The notes: generated by a model from the sequence alone, not told the origin. DNA of 64,000 bases from Tateyamaria sp947503385 (GCF_051195235.1 NZ_JBNFZM010000002.1:682001-746000), one strand, 5' to 3'; positions 41,865 through 51,639 are shown, counted from the stretch's first letter. Translations and numbers: made by a program.

Positions 41865-42581
41865 TTATCCGCGTTGCGGCAATAGCTGCTGTGCGATGCC
41901 CGCCAGAACGAGATAGATCGACGTGACGATCAAGCCCCAATGCGCCCAGCTTTCAGGGTGGAAGTCCACCCATGCCGCCCACGCGGCAAAGCCCGTCCAT
42001 GCCAGCGCCATCGGCAAGGTCAAGGGCCGCCAGCGCGCCGTGCGCACCGGATGCACAAACTTGAGCGGCACGAACATCGCCACTGCCAGCACCGTCACAA
42101 GCGTCAGACTGACCCAAAAGTTCGGCTCAAGCGCAAAGATCACCAACACCACCATATTCCAGCAGCCCGGAAACCCGGAAAAGGAATTGTCCTTTGTTTT
42201 CATCCGCGTGTCGGCAAAATACATGGCCGACGCAAAGGTGATGACGATGATCGCGACCCACCCCGTCCAGCCATCCATCAGCCCGGACGAAAACAGCGCA
42301 AAGGCCGGAATGAATACGTAAGTCAGATAGTCGATGATCAGGTCGAGCAATACGCCATCGAACTCGGGCGCGTTTGTCTTTACGTCATATTTGCGTGCCA
42401 GCGGGCCGTCGACTCCGTCCACCGCAAACGCCACGACAAGCCACATGAACATGATGTCCCACTGGGCGTTCACAGCCGCCAACATGGCCAACATGGCAAA
42501 CACCGCACCCGTGGCGGTCAGCAAATGAACGCACAGCGCGTACAATCGGTTCGTCATCATCACTGCGTCATGGTGCATCAT
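41865..42581 (-). CDS. pcs: phosphatidylcholine synthase Pcs
   Basis: A 238-residue membrane enzyme that joins choline directly to CDP-diacylglycerol. The CDP-alcohol phosphatidyltransferase motif is present in the longer-spaced form of Pcs: DGPLAR, then twelve residues, then G-x3-D-x3-D. There are about eight hydrophobic segments. This implies phosphatidylcholine in the membrane and use of external choline. The start at 42581 is the first of several Met codons; an ATG at 42557 or 42554 could also be used. It is convergent with the alkyltransferase gene. Confidence 0.9.
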   Translation of the reverse strand: MMHHDAVMMTNRLYALCVHLLTATGAVFAMLAMLAAVNAQWDIMFMWLVVAFAVDGVDGPLARKYDVKTNAPEFDGVLLDLIIDYLTYVFIPAFALFSSGLMDGWTGWVAIIVITFASAMYFADTRMKTKDNSFSGFPGCWNMVVLVIFALEPNFWVSLTLVTVLAVAMFVPLKFVHPVRTARWRPLTLPMALAWTGFAAWAAWVDFHPESWAHWGLIVTSIYLVLAGIAQQLLPQRG

Positions 42582-42648
42582 GGCCCGGGATGCAAATGCA
42601 AATCCGCGCCCCCGTGGGAACGCGAATGGACCTGTGACATAACGGTGA

Positions 42649-43239
42649 TCAGTTGGTGGAAGCGCCCAAGCGGACCTCTTCGAGCGGGTAGCCCAAATAG
42701 TCCTGCGCCTCCCAGCCTGCGTGGCAATCGTGGCAGAAGGATTGCTTGACCTTCATCACCTTGCCGTTGGGTTGCAGACCCGCATATAGCCATCCGGCTG
42801 TGTCCGGTGCGTCATCCGTGCCGACCTTTGTCATAATGAAGAGCGGGCCGGGGCGCGCGGCCTTTTTCTTGATCGAGACGGTGATGGATTCTTTGGCGAG
42901 GATCGAGCCGACAGGCATTTCGACCCCCTCGTCGGCGAATTTCAGGTATTGGTCTGCCGCGATGTCATTCGCAAAGGTGTTCAGCAGGCGGTTGCCGTGG
43001 GGACCTGCGACGCCCGGACGTGTCGCCGTCGGAGCCCAGCTGCGGTAGGTGCTGCCGATCTCATCGCCCTCTTTGGCGTAACCCGTCGCCATCTTGTCCT
43101 TGAGGCAATCGTACAAGACGTTGATGGCCGCCTCATCAAGGTCAAAGGCGTCTTCGACGGTCACGGCGTTGCAATCGGCTGCGCTGGCGGTGCCTGCGGC
43201 GGTGCATAGCACGGCTGCAATGGCGAGCTTGCGGATCAT
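42649..43239 (-). CDS. cytochrome P460-like secreted c-type haem protein
   Basis: A 196-residue periplasmic protein: signal peptide (1-20, ending Ala-Ser-Ala) and one CxxCH haem site at residues 169-173 near the C-terminus, followed by EAQDYLGYP. This layout, with a beta-rich first part and a single late haem, resembles the cytochrome P460 family (hydroxylamine or NO oxidation, or related peroxide chemistry). The Lys crosslink of true P460 cannot be located by eye. It is 67 bases upstream of pcs and may be transcribed with it. P460 identity is moderately sure; substrate is not known. Confidence 0.72.
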   Translation of the reverse strand: MIRKLAIAAVLCTAAGTASAADCNAVTVEDAFDLDEAAINVLYDCLKDKMATGYAKEGDEIGSTYRSWAPTATRPGVAGPHGNRLLNTFANDIAADQYLKFADEGVEMPVGSILAKESITVSIKKKAARPGPLFIMTKVGTDDAPDTAGWLYAGLQPNGKVMKVKQSFCHDCHAGWEAQDYLGYPLEEVRLGASTN

Positions 43240-43359
43240 GTTGGGGTCCCCTTTAGGCTTTTGCTTGGTATGCGGCGGTATGCCGTGGCGCAGTGTGCCA
43301 TATGTGCGCGCGCATCCCTGATCACCTTTGCCGCACGTTTGCGTGATGTTGCGGCGGGA

Positions 43360-44280
43360 TCAGGCCTTGGGGTGGGCGCGTTTATAAACGTCCATCAGGC
43401 GCACGGTATCGACGGCCGTATAGGCTTGCGTGGTGGACAGTGACGCATGGCCCAGCAGTTCTTGTATCGCGCGCAGATCGCCGCCCGCATTCAGCAGGTG
43501 GGTGGCAAAGCTGTGGCGCATTGCGTGCGGCGTGGCCGAGGCGGGCAGGCCCAGTTGCATCCGCGCTGATGCCATCACCTTTTGAATGGCCCTTGGGCTT
43601 AGCGGGCCGCCCCGGACGCCACGAAACAGTGGCGTGTCGGGGTGCAGCATATGCGGGCACACAGCGATGTAGTCATCAACCGCGGAGCGTGCGGCGTCGA
43701 TCACTGGCACAATCCGCTCCTTGCCGCCCTTGCCGACAATCCGCATCACCTGTGGCAACGGTGCGTCCCCCGCTTGCAGGCTCAGCGCTTCGGAAATCCG
43801 CAGACCACACCCCCACAGCAGCGTCAGCACAGCTACGTCACGCACACCGACCCATGGCTTGTCCGTTTGCAGCGGTACAAGGTCGATCATGTCGCGCGCG
43901 GCATCTTCGGCCAGCGGGCGCGGCAGTTTCTTGGTGAATTTGGGCGCGCGGGTGCTGAGCACGGCGGTCGGCTCGAACCCCTCGCGCGCGGCGAGCCATT
44001 TGTAGAAACTTTTGACCGCCGACAATTTGCGCGCCAGCGACCGCGGCCCCACGCCACCCGACCGCGTTTGCGCCATCCACGCCCGCATGTCCTGCGTGCT
44101 GATCCGCGCCAGCGCACCCAGCCCCTGACTTTGCCCGGAATGCACTGTCATGAATGACAGAAACTCGGTCACGTCGCGGCCATAGGCAAGAACGGTGTTC
44201 TCGGCAGCCCCCTTGAGGCTGCGCTGATGGGACAAAAACGCCTCGAGCGCATCGCGCGCGGCAGGCGAGATCAGGCTCAT
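43360..44280 (-). CDS. xerC: XerC-type tyrosine recombinase
   Basis: A 306-residue site-specific recombinase. The catalytic set is complete: Arg in GCGLRISEAL, Lys in GKGGKERIVP, HAMRHSFATHLL (H-x-x-R), His in LLGHASLSTT and the Tyr in QAYTAV. The N-terminal SAM-like DNA-binding domain covers about 1-100. It should resolve chromosome dimers at dif with XerD. It follows DUF484 by ATGA overlap, a pairing known for XerC, which favours XerC over a mobile-element integrase. Confidence 0.92.
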   Translation of the reverse strand: MSLISPAARDALEAFLSHQRSLKGAAENTVLAYGRDVTEFLSFMTVHSGQSQGLGALARISTQDMRAWMAQTRSGGVGPRSLARKLSAVKSFYKWLAAREGFEPTAVLSTRAPKFTKKLPRPLAEDAARDMIDLVPLQTDKPWVGVRDVAVLTLLWGCGLRISEALSLQAGDAPLPQVMRIVGKGGKERIVPVIDAARSAVDDYIAVCPHMLHPDTPLFRGVRGGPLSPRAIQKVMASARMQLGLPASATPHAMRHSFATHLLNAGGDLRAIQELLGHASLSTTQAYTAVDTVRLMDVYKRAHPKA

Positions 44281-44984
44281 CCCAACCAGCGGCGCATGGC
44301 CCGCTCGAACACACCGCCAAAAAAGGCAAGCAGGTCCGTGCCCTGCTGCGGGCCGAACATGTGCGGGTCTTCGGCGCCCATGACCAAAAGGCCGGGCAAA
44401 CGCCCCTCACCGAAATCAAGTTTCAGGCACGCCTCGGACCGGACCCAATGGCCGTCCTCGCCGTATATTTCAGGCGCGGGGTCTTGCACTTGGCGCAGGG
44501 TTACCTGCCGCACCGTGCCGCCGCGACCAAGTGTCAGATAGGTGTCGATAAAGCCCGGTTCAGCCACATTGAGCACATCGCCCAGACGTTTGACGGCTGG
44601 GTCATTGTCGTTCTGTACGGACTCGAGCACCAGCTTGACCGCGTCCACGCGCAGAATTTCAGCCACTTCGCCACCCAGATCCCGCAAGAAAGGTTCGAAA
44701 TCGGCCGGATCCAGCATACGCAGGATCGCCCGATGTATCTGATTGGTGCCAGCGAGGTTTTCATAGGCCGCCGCAATGACGGACCGGTGAGTGTCCTCAA
44801 GCCGATCCAAACGCGCCTCGAGCCGTTCCATGGCGAGGCCGCGCAAATCCACGATATTGCCACCCATCGCGCGCTCGTTCGCGGCGATCAAAGCGTGCAT
44901 CAAATCCTTGTCGTCCAAAATGACGTCAGGTCGCGAAATAATCGCCTCGCGCAGGGCGTCATCGATTTTGGGCTGACTGCTCAT
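44277..44984 (-). CDS. DUF484 family protein
   Basis: A 235-residue cytoplasmic protein of the GAF-like DUF484 family: an N-terminal coiled helix (DLRGLAMERLEARLDRLEDTH, about 45-65) and a C-terminal domain ending GTDLLAFFGGVFERAMRRWL. The gene is paired with xerC in many proteobacteria; its role is not known. The ATG at 44984 is preferred since AAAGAG is seven bases before it; ATG 44990 is also open. Its stop overlaps the xerC start (ATGA). Confidence 0.88.
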   Translation of the reverse strand: MSSQPKIDDALREAIISRPDVILDDKDLMHALIAANERAMGGNIVDLRGLAMERLEARLDRLEDTHRSVIAAAYENLAGTNQIHRAILRMLDPADFEPFLRDLGGEVAEILRVDAVKLVLESVQNDNDPAVKRLGDVLNVAEPGFIDTYLTLGRGGTVRQVTLRQVQDPAPEIYGEDGHWVRSEACLKLDFGEGRLPGLLVMGAEDPHMFGPQQGTDLLAFFGGVFERAMRRWLG

Positions 44985-45300
44985 TGCCATACTCTTTATC
45001 GTTTCGGGGTCTATAACATGCAGGCGCAGCGGAATCTGCCCCGAAGTTCCATAAAATTGCCGGGCCGAATGCATCTGTTGCCATTCCGCGTCAGCGCAAA
45101 GACGGGGAAGGCGCAAAGACTTCTCCCCGTGATTGAAAAATCGCGATGTTCCATATGCCGCTCATGACAGGAACACCCAACGCATCCGCTCACGGAACGG
45201 GACCGACGCATTTTCCGCTCGGGCCTGACGCGCTGCGGGTGCTCCTGCGGCGGGCCGGAACGTCTTGATCCCCAATGGGACGGACCGGCCCGTATCTATC
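44985..45300. other. intergenic region upstream of DUF484 and after fsa
   Basis: These 316 bases contain no convincing gene. Two secondary structures can be drawn: an 8-bp inverted repeat, CGGGCCGG at 45251-45258 with CCGGCCCG at 45285-45292, just after the transaldolase gene, which may act as its terminator, and a 7-bp stem (ACGGGGA/TCCCCGT) at 45112-45140. The promoter for DUF484-xerC must lie here, but no -35/-10 pair is clear. Confidence 0.45.
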
Positions 45301-45954
45301 TCAGACGATCTTGATGTCGGCCTTCGCAGCGTCCTTCAGAAACTGCTCCAGCCCTTTGTCGGTCAACGGGTGGCCTGCGAGTTTCTTGATCACATCAGGC
45401 GGCGCGGTCATCACGTCGGCACCGATTTTGGCGCAGTCCTGAACATGGTTTACCGACCGGATTGACGCCGCAAGAATCTGCGTCTCGAACCCGTAATTGT
45501 CGTAGATGGTGCGGATATCCTCGATCAGGTCCAGACCGTCGATGGACATGTCGTCCAAGCGTCCGATGAAGGGTGAGATGAATGTGGCCCCGGCCTTGGC
45601 GGCCAGGAGTGCCTGATTGCCCGAGAAACACAGCGTTACGTTGACCATGTTGCCCTCCCCCGAAAGCACCTTGCACGCTTTGAGCCCGTCCCAGGTGAGC
45701 GGCAATTTCACGGCGATATTGTCGGCGATTGTCGCCAGCTTGCGGCCCTCTGCGATCATGTCATCTGCATCTGTCGCGACGACTTCGGCGCTGACCGGAC
45801 CGTCGACCAGATCACAGATTTCCTTGGTCACTTCGAGGATGTCGCGCCCGGACTTCAGGATCAGTGACGGGTTGGTGGTGACCCCATCCACCATACCAGT
45901 GTCGTTCAACTCGGCGATGGCGTCGATCTCGGCAGTGTCGACAAAGAATTTCAT
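45301..45954 (-). CDS. fsa: fructose-6-phosphate aldolase/small transaldolase
   Basis: A 217-residue (alpha/beta)8 aldolase of the short transaldolase/FSA family, beginning MKFFVDTAEI with DGVTTNPSLI. The Schiff-base Lys lies in NIAVKLPLT. SFI/FISPFIGRLDD and ILAASIRS are also typical. The family contains both fructose-6-phosphate aldolases and true transaldolases; motifs alone do not separate them. It is divergent from priA, with 90 bases between the starts. Confidence 0.9.
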   Translation of the reverse strand: MKFFVDTAEIDAIAELNDTGMVDGVTTNPSLILKSGRDILEVTKEICDLVDGPVSAEVVATDADDMIAEGRKLATIADNIAVKLPLTWDGLKACKVLSGEGNMVNVTLCFSGNQALLAAKAGATFISPFIGRLDDMSIDGLDLIEDIRTIYDNYGFETQILAASIRSVNHVQDCAKIGADVMTAPPDVIKKLAGHPLTDKGLEQFLKDAAKADIKIV

Positions 45955-46044
45955 GTTTGCCCCCTCTTGATGGCTTGGCGTACGGTTGTGATGGCTTTAC
46001 CTCATGGCGGGTGAAGTCGGAACCCCTCATATGTTGGCGCTAAC

Positions 46045-48237
46045 ATGACGCCGTCCTTTTATGATGAAGGTGCGCTGGTCGCGGTGCTGACCACGCAACC
46101 GCTGGACCGGGCGCTGGACTACAAAGCGCCCGAAGGCGGGTGCCATCTGGGGGCCTTTGTCGAAGTGCCGCTGGGTCCGCGCAAGGTGATCGGTGTGGTC
46201 TGGGGTCCGGGCAAGGGTGACTATGACTATGCCAAAATCCGTTCGGTCATTCGCGTGCTGGACGCGGCACCCATGCGTGACGAAATGCGCGCGTTTCTGG
46301 AAAAGGCAGCCGCCTACACGCTGACGCCAATGCCTGCGATGTTGCGGCTGGCCACACGCGCGCCGGGTTTGGGCGATCCGCCATCCATGCGCAAAGTGTA
46401 CCGGCGCGGTCCGTCAGAGCCGGACCGGGTGACGGACGCACGCAAACGCGTGCTAGAATTTCTCAGCGAATACGGTGATTTATCGTTCACTCTGAAAGAG
46501 CTGGCTGAACTGTCTGGCGTGACATCCTCGGTCATTAAGGGGCTGGTTAAACAAGGTGCTGTCGCCGAAGAGGACAGCCCCCGCGATTTGCCGTTTCCAC
46601 CGCTGGACCCGGAACGTCCGGGCAAAGCGCTGACCGATGATCAGGCGCTGGCCGCTGGCCAGATTGCAAATGCTGTTGCCTCAAACACTTATGGCACGAC
46701 CTTGCTGCGCGGTGTGACGGGATCAGGCAAAACGGAAGTCTACCTTGAAGCAGTGGCTGCCTGTTTGCGGTCGGGGCGGCAGGCACTGGTGCTCTTGCCG
46801 GAAATCGCGCTGACGGCGGAGTTTCTGACACGGGTCGAAGCGCGGTTCGGCGCGCGCCCCGCCGAATGGCACTCGGGCGCGACCATGACCGAACGGCGGC
46901 GCATCTGGCGGATGGTAGGAATGGGACAGGCGCAGTTGGTGATCGGCGCACGTTCAGCGCTGTTCCTGCCCTACCAGAACCTCGGCCTGATCGTCGTAGA
47001 TGAAGAACATGACACCTCCTACAAGCAAGAGGATGGTGTCCTCTATAATGCGCGGGACATGGCCGTGCTGCGTGCGTCACTGCTGGGGGCGCAGGTGGTG
47101 CTGGCCTCTGCCACACCATCATTGGAAAGCTGGGCCAACGCAGAAAGCGGCAAATATGCCCGCGTCGATCTGGAGGCGCGGTTTGGGCCCGCCGTGATGC
47201 CACAGATGCGCACCATCGACATGCGGACCGAGGCGCTGCCATCGGGACGGTGGGTGTCCGACACCCTCAAACGCGCGGTAGAGGCGCGGCTGGAGGCGGG
47301 CGAACAGGCCATGCTGTTTCTCAACCGCCGGGGCTATGCGCCGATCACATTGTGCCGGGCCTGCGGGCATCAGGTGGGCTGTGATCAATGTGACGCGCGC
47401 ATGGTCGAGCATCGATTCCTCAAGCGGTTGATGTGCCATCAATGTGGCGAGACAAAACCGCTGCCAACCATATGTCCGTCCTGCGAGGCAGAGGACCGTA
47501 TGGCGCCGGTCGGCCCCGGCGTCGAGCGATTGGGCGAAGAGGCGGTGGAACTGTTCCCGGATGCGCGTGTGGCGGTGCTCAGTTCCGACATGTATGGCTC
47601 GGCCCGTGCGTTGAAGGCCGAGATCGAGAGCATCGCGGAGGGTGCCGCGGATGTCATCATCGGCACGCAATTGGTGGCAAAGGGTCACAACTTTCCGTCG
47701 CTGACACTGGTTGGTGTGATCGATGCGGACCTCGGCTTGCAGGGGTCCGATCTGCGTGCCGCCGAGCGGACCTTTCAACTTATGCGGCAGGTGGCGGGCC
47801 GCGCAGGCCGGGCGGAAAAGCCGGGCACAGCCCTTTTGCAGACATACCAGCCAGAACATCCTGTCATCCGTGCCATCCTTGCGGGGGACGAGGAGGGGTT
47901 CTGGCGCGCAGAAGCTGCCGAACGCGAGGCGGCAGGTGTGCCGCCCTACGGCCGCATGGCAGGCATCATCCTGAGCGGGCCGGACGTGGCGCAAGTGTTT
48001 GACGCGGCAAACGCGCTGGCGCGAAACACTGCACCGCTACAACGTGTCGGCGCGCAGGTCTTCGGCCCTGCACCAGCCCCCATCGCCCGCATTCGTGGAC
48101 GCCACCGCGTGCGGTTGCTGGTCAAGGCAGGCAAGGGTGTCGCTTTGCAAGGGGCAATTTCGCGATGGGTCGGGCAGCTGCGCCTGAAAGGCGATTTGCG
48201 GCTTGCGGTCGATATCGACCCACAGAGTTTCTACTGA
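46045..48237 (+). CDS. priA: primosomal replication restart helicase PriA
   Basis: A 730-residue DNA helicase that reloads the replisome at stalled forks. Walker A GVTGSGKTEV (about 224-233), DEEH in IVVDEEHDTSYK, and two zinc-binding groups, CRACGHQVGCDQC and CHQCGE ... CPSC, all match the family. The N-terminal domain binds the 3' end of the leading strand. Length and motifs are complete. It ends 32 bases before the copy B palindrome. Confidence 0.96.
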   Translation: MTPSFYDEGALVAVLTTQPLDRALDYKAPEGGCHLGAFVEVPLGPRKVIGVVWGPGKGDYDYAKIRSVIRVLDAAPMRDEMRAFLEKAAAYTLTPMPAMLRLATRAPGLGDPPSMRKVYRRGPSEPDRVTDARKRVLEFLSEYGDLSFTLKELAELSGVTSSVIKGLVKQGAVAEEDSPRDLPFPPLDPERPGKALTDDQALAAGQIANAVASNTYGTTLLRGVTGSGKTEVYLEAVAACLRSGRQALVLLPEIALTAEFLTRVEARFGARPAEWHSGATMTERRRIWRMVGMGQAQLVIGARSALFLPYQNLGLIVVDEEHDTSYKQEDGVLYNARDMAVLRASLLGAQVVLASATPSLESWANAESGKYARVDLEARFGPAVMPQMRTIDMRTEALPSGRWVSDTLKRAVEARLEAGEQAMLFLNRRGYAPITLCRACGHQVGCDQCDARMVEHRFLKRLMCHQCGETKPLPTICPSCEAEDRMAPVGPGVERLGEEAVELFPDARVAVLSSDMYGSARALKAEIESIAEGAADVIIGTQLVAKGHNFPSLTLVGVIDADLGLQGSDLRAAERTFQLMRQVAGRAGRAEKPGTALLQTYQPEHPVIRAILAGDEEGFWRAEAAEREAAGVPPYGRMAGIILSGPDVAQVFDAANALARNTAPLQRVGAQVFGPAPAPIARIRGRHRVRLLVKAGKGVALQGAISRWVGQLRLKGDLRLAVDIDPQSFY

Positions 48238-48269
48238 TCCAAAGGACCGCTGCGCGGATGCCATTATTA

Positions 48270-48317
48270 GGGGGCGCGCCCCCGTCGCTGCCGCGACTCC
48301 CCCGGGATTTTTTTGGG
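48270..48317 (+). repeat. palindromic 3'-end element, copy B
   Basis: A 14-base perfect palindrome of G/C (48270-48283), then a 5-bp stem (GTCGC 48284-48288 with GCGAC 48293-48297), then a C-run, GGGAT and seven T residues with GGGG after. It follows priA and likely terminates it. It shares the tail form with copies A and C. Confidence 0.62.
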
Positions 48318-48394
48318 GACAGAGACAAGGCACACTTGGTTTTGGGATGGGCCGTCTGTGCAGCCCATCCCACAGGGCACAGCAAAGCGCGCGC

Positions 48395-51361
48395 CTAGCT
48401 GAGCGCCGCTTCGCAGCGACCGCAGACGCCATCGTGGCTGTGCGTACCCACATCAGGAAGCACTTTCCAGCAGCGTGCGCACTTGGCACCTTCGGCCCGT
48501 TCGAACACTACGCCAACGCCCGGAACTTCTGGCAGGCGAAACGCTTCGTCAGGAGACGGGTCTGTTGTGACACTGATCTGCGAGGTGATGCAGATGTCGG
48601 CAAAGGGGAGCGCCCGCAGGTTTGCCGCGAGATCTGCGTCTTCGACATGCACCACCGGTGCCGCCTCAAGCGATGCGCCGATCACCTTATCGGTGCGCTG
48701 AATTTCCAGCGCCGCGGTGACCGCTCTGCGCGCGCTGCGGATCGCGTTCCACTTATGTGCAAGCGCGTCGTCGCGCCATGTCGCAGGCGTGTCCGGCATA
48801 TCGACGAGGTGGACCGATGCGTCTTCGCCCGGATGCCGCTCCAGCCACACCTCTTCCATGGTGAAGACGAGGATCGGTGCCAGCCACGTGGTCAGGCGAT
48901 GGTAAAGCAGATCCAGAACCGTGCGGGCCGCACGCCGTTCAGACGTGTCACCGTCGCAATAGAGCGCATCCTTGCGGATGTCGAAATAGAAGGCCGACAG
49001 GTCGACAGTCGCAAAGGTGAACACAGCCGAGAACACGCGTTGGAAGTCGAACGCGCCGTACCCGTCGCGCACTGTCTGGTCCAATTCGGCCAACCGGTGC
49101 AGCACCCAGCATTCCAATTCCGGCATTTCGGTCGGGTCGACGCGATCCGCGTCGGTAAAATCGGCCAGAGAGCCCAACATGAATCGCATGGTGTTGCGCA
49201 GACGGCGATAACTGTCGGCCACACCTTTTAGGATTTCCGGCCCGATCCGCTGATCTGCAGTATAGTCCGTTTGCGCCACCCAGAGCCGCAGGATGTCGGC
49301 CCCGTATTGTTTGATCACCTCGTCCGGCACGATAGTGTTGCCGATGGATTTGGACATCTTGAAGCCCTTTTCATCAAGCGTCATCCCGTGTGTGACCACA
49401 TTGCGGTAAGGTGCGCGGCCCGTTGTACCCACGGATTGCAGAAGCGACGAATGGAACCAACCGCGGTGCTGGTCAGTGCCTTCCATGTAGACGTCGGCCA
49501 CGCCATCCTCGGACCCGTCTGCGCGGTCGCGCAGGACAAAGGCGTGCGTGGAACCGGAATCGAACCAGACATCGAGGATATCGGTCACCTGCTCGTAGTC
49601 GTCGGGGTTCACGATCCCTTCGAGGAAGCGCTGCTTGGCCCCTTCGTCATACCACGCGTCGGCGCCTTCCGCCTCAAAGGCGCTGGTGATGCGCCGGTTG
49701 ACCTGAGGATTGCGTAGCAGGAAATCGTCATCCGTGGGCAGTGCGCCCTTTTTCGTAAAGCATGTGAGCGGCACGCCCCACGCCCGTTGCCGCGACAACA
49801 CCCAGTCCGGTCGCGATTCCATCATCGAATACAGACGGTTGCGCCCCGATCTGGGCGTCCAGTTCACATTGTCGATCTCGGTCAGGGCACGTTCACGGAT
49901 CGTGGCGCCATAGGTGTCCTGCCCGTCGCCGACGGGCTTGTCGATGGCGGCAAACCACTGTGGCGTGTTGCGGTAGATCACCGGAGCTTTGGAGCGCCAG
50001 GAATGCGGATAGGAGTGCTTGATCTTGCCACGGGCCAAGAGCCCGCCGACCTCTGCCAGCTTTTCGATGACCGCGGCGTTGGCGTTACCTTCCTTGCCGT
50101 TGGGTTTCAGGATCGCCTTGCCGCCAAAGAACGGCAGGTCGTCGCGAAACCGCCCGTCGGGGTTCACGTTGTAGGTGATCACCTGTTCCAGCATCCCCAA
50201 CTCACGGTAAAGTTCGTATTCCTCCATCCCGTGGGAGGGCGCGCAATGGACAAAGCCGGTGCCTTCGGTGTCGGTGACAAAATCGGCGGCGCGAAAGTCG
50301 CGGATGTCGTCCCATTCACCGCCTGCACCCTCGGCCCCTTTCAGGGGGTGGCTCAGCGTGATGTTTCCGAGTTCGGTAGCAGAAACGTCCCGCAAGCGAC
50401 GATACATAGTGTTGTCCAGCCGCGAACGTTGCATAACATCGGCAGCGAGGTTGTCGGCAAGGATGTAACGATCACCGATGCGCGCCCAGCAGTCCTCGGG
50501 CCGACCAGTGATTTCGTAGAGGCCGTATGAGATGCCGTCGCCGAACACCACTGCCTTGTTCGAGGGCATGGTCCAAGGCGTGGTGGTCCAGATCACCACA
50601 TATGCGCCAACAAGGTTCTCGCCAGCGACGACGCCATCGCTCTGGGTTGGGTCAACCGGGTCGACACCAGTAATGTCTTTGTTCTTCGTATCTGAAACCC
50701 TGAACTTCACCCAGATCGTGAAGCTGTCCTTGTCGTGGTACTCAACCTCGGCCTCGGCCAGCGCGGTCTGTTCCACCGGCGACCACATCACGGGCTTCGA
50801 CCCCTGATAGAGCGTGCCGTTCATCAGGAATGTCATGAATTCTTCGGCAATCACCCGCTCGGCATGGAAATCCATCGTCAAGTAGGGTTCATCCCAGTTA
50901 CCGGTGATGCCCAGCCGCTTGAATTCCTCGCGCTGTACATCCACCCAGCCAACGGCGAAGTCGCGGCATTCGGCGCGGAATTCGTTGATCGGCACCTGAT
51001 CCTTGTCGCGCCCCTTTTTGCGGTACGCTTCCTCGATCTTCCACTCGATGGGCAGGCCGTGGCAGTCCCAGCCGGGGATGTATCGGGCATCGCGGCCCAT
51101 CATCTGGTGCGATCGGACGATCATGTCCTTGATCGTCTTGTTCAGCGCGTGCCCGATATGCAGGTGCCCATTGGCGTAAGGCGGCCCGTCATGCAGGGTA
51201 AAAGGCGCCCTGCCCTCCTTCTCCCGCAGCCGGTCATAGACGCCAATCCGTGCCCACCGCTCCAGCCAGCCGGGCTCGCGCTTGGGCAGGCCTGCGCGCA
51301 TGGGGAAATCGGTCTTGGGCAGGTTCAACGTATCTTTGTAGTCGGGTGTGTCGGCGCACAT
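48395..51361 (-). CDS. ileS: isoleucyl-tRNA synthetase
   Basis: A 988-residue class I synthetase that charges tRNA(Ile) and edits valine. HIGH is present in GHLHIGHALNK (about 61-71), KMSKS in GFKMSKSIGN, the CP1 editing domain lies between them, and a C-terminal zinc knuckle has CARCWK and CGRCEAAL. AAAGGA lies before the ATG at 51361, which decides the start; the frame is open to 51424. The length is in the usual range. Confidence 0.96.
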   Translation of the reverse strand: MCADTPDYKDTLNLPKTDFPMRAGLPKREPGWLERWARIGVYDRLREKEGRAPFTLHDGPPYANGHLHIGHALNKTIKDMIVRSHQMMGRDARYIPGWDCHGLPIEWKIEEAYRKKGRDKDQVPINEFRAECRDFAVGWVDVQREEFKRLGITGNWDEPYLTMDFHAERVIAEEFMTFLMNGTLYQGSKPVMWSPVEQTALAEAEVEYHDKDSFTIWVKFRVSDTKNKDITGVDPVDPTQSDGVVAGENLVGAYVVIWTTTPWTMPSNKAVVFGDGISYGLYEITGRPEDCWARIGDRYILADNLAADVMQRSRLDNTMYRRLRDVSATELGNITLSHPLKGAEGAGGEWDDIRDFRAADFVTDTEGTGFVHCAPSHGMEEYELYRELGMLEQVITYNVNPDGRFRDDLPFFGGKAILKPNGKEGNANAAVIEKLAEVGGLLARGKIKHSYPHSWRSKAPVIYRNTPQWFAAIDKPVGDGQDTYGATIRERALTEIDNVNWTPRSGRNRLYSMMESRPDWVLSRQRAWGVPLTCFTKKGALPTDDDFLLRNPQVNRRITSAFEAEGADAWYDEGAKQRFLEGIVNPDDYEQVTDILDVWFDSGSTHAFVLRDRADGSEDGVADVYMEGTDQHRGWFHSSLLQSVGTTGRAPYRNVVTHGMTLDEKGFKMSKSIGNTIVPDEVIKQYGADILRLWVAQTDYTADQRIGPEILKGVADSYRRLRNTMRFMLGSLADFTDADRVDPTEMPELECWVLHRLAELDQTVRDGYGAFDFQRVFSAVFTFATVDLSAFYFDIRKDALYCDGDTSERRAARTVLDLLYHRLTTWLAPILVFTMEEVWLERHPGEDASVHLVDMPDTPATWRDDALAHKWNAIRSARRAVTAALEIQRTDKVIGASLEAAPVVHVEDADLAANLRALPFADICITSQISVTTDPSPDEAFRLPEVPGVGVVFERAEGAKCARCWKVLPDVGTHSHDGVCGRCEAALS

Positions 51362-51639
51362 GGGTGGCGTCCTTTGTCGGTAGTCTGTCAGTAAAACGGT
51401 GCGGTGCGGTGCGAGCAGGCTCAAGCACCTTTGCCCGGCGGCTCGATGGTCTGTCAGAGCGCCGGGGATATAATTCGCAGAATGATGATCACATGCATCA
51501 TGCGCGGCGTTATAGGCACGCAGGATTTGCGCGGCAAGGCCCCCGTCTCTGTTCCTGAAAAATCCCGGAGCGCGAGGCAGAGCCTCGCTTCAACGCGGCT
51601 GCCGGAGGCAGACGCAAAACATCGTCCGCGCGCAAGCGC
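51362..51639. other. intergenic region upstream of ileS
   Basis: These 278 bases hold the ileS leader and the copy C palindromic element after the DUF2339 gene. A short inverted repeat ATGATG/CATCAT lies near 51482-51502. No T-box leader is evident, and I see no gene. Confidence 0.45.
51554..51611 (-). repeat. palindromic 3'-end element, copy C
   Basis: Read on the - strand: a CTGCC/GGCAG hairpin (51599-51611), then a perfect 7-bp stem (51572-51578 with 51582-51588, loop AGA), then CTCCGGGATTTTT and CAGG. It follows the DUF2339 gene by 28 bases and looks like its terminator. Tail and layout match copies A and B. Confidence 0.62.

Noticed and set aside
43360..44280. Tyrosine recombinase as a phage or integron integrase
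   Set aside because: Overlap with DUF484, complete XerC motifs and lack of any mobile genes or attachment sites around it point to housekeeping XerC.
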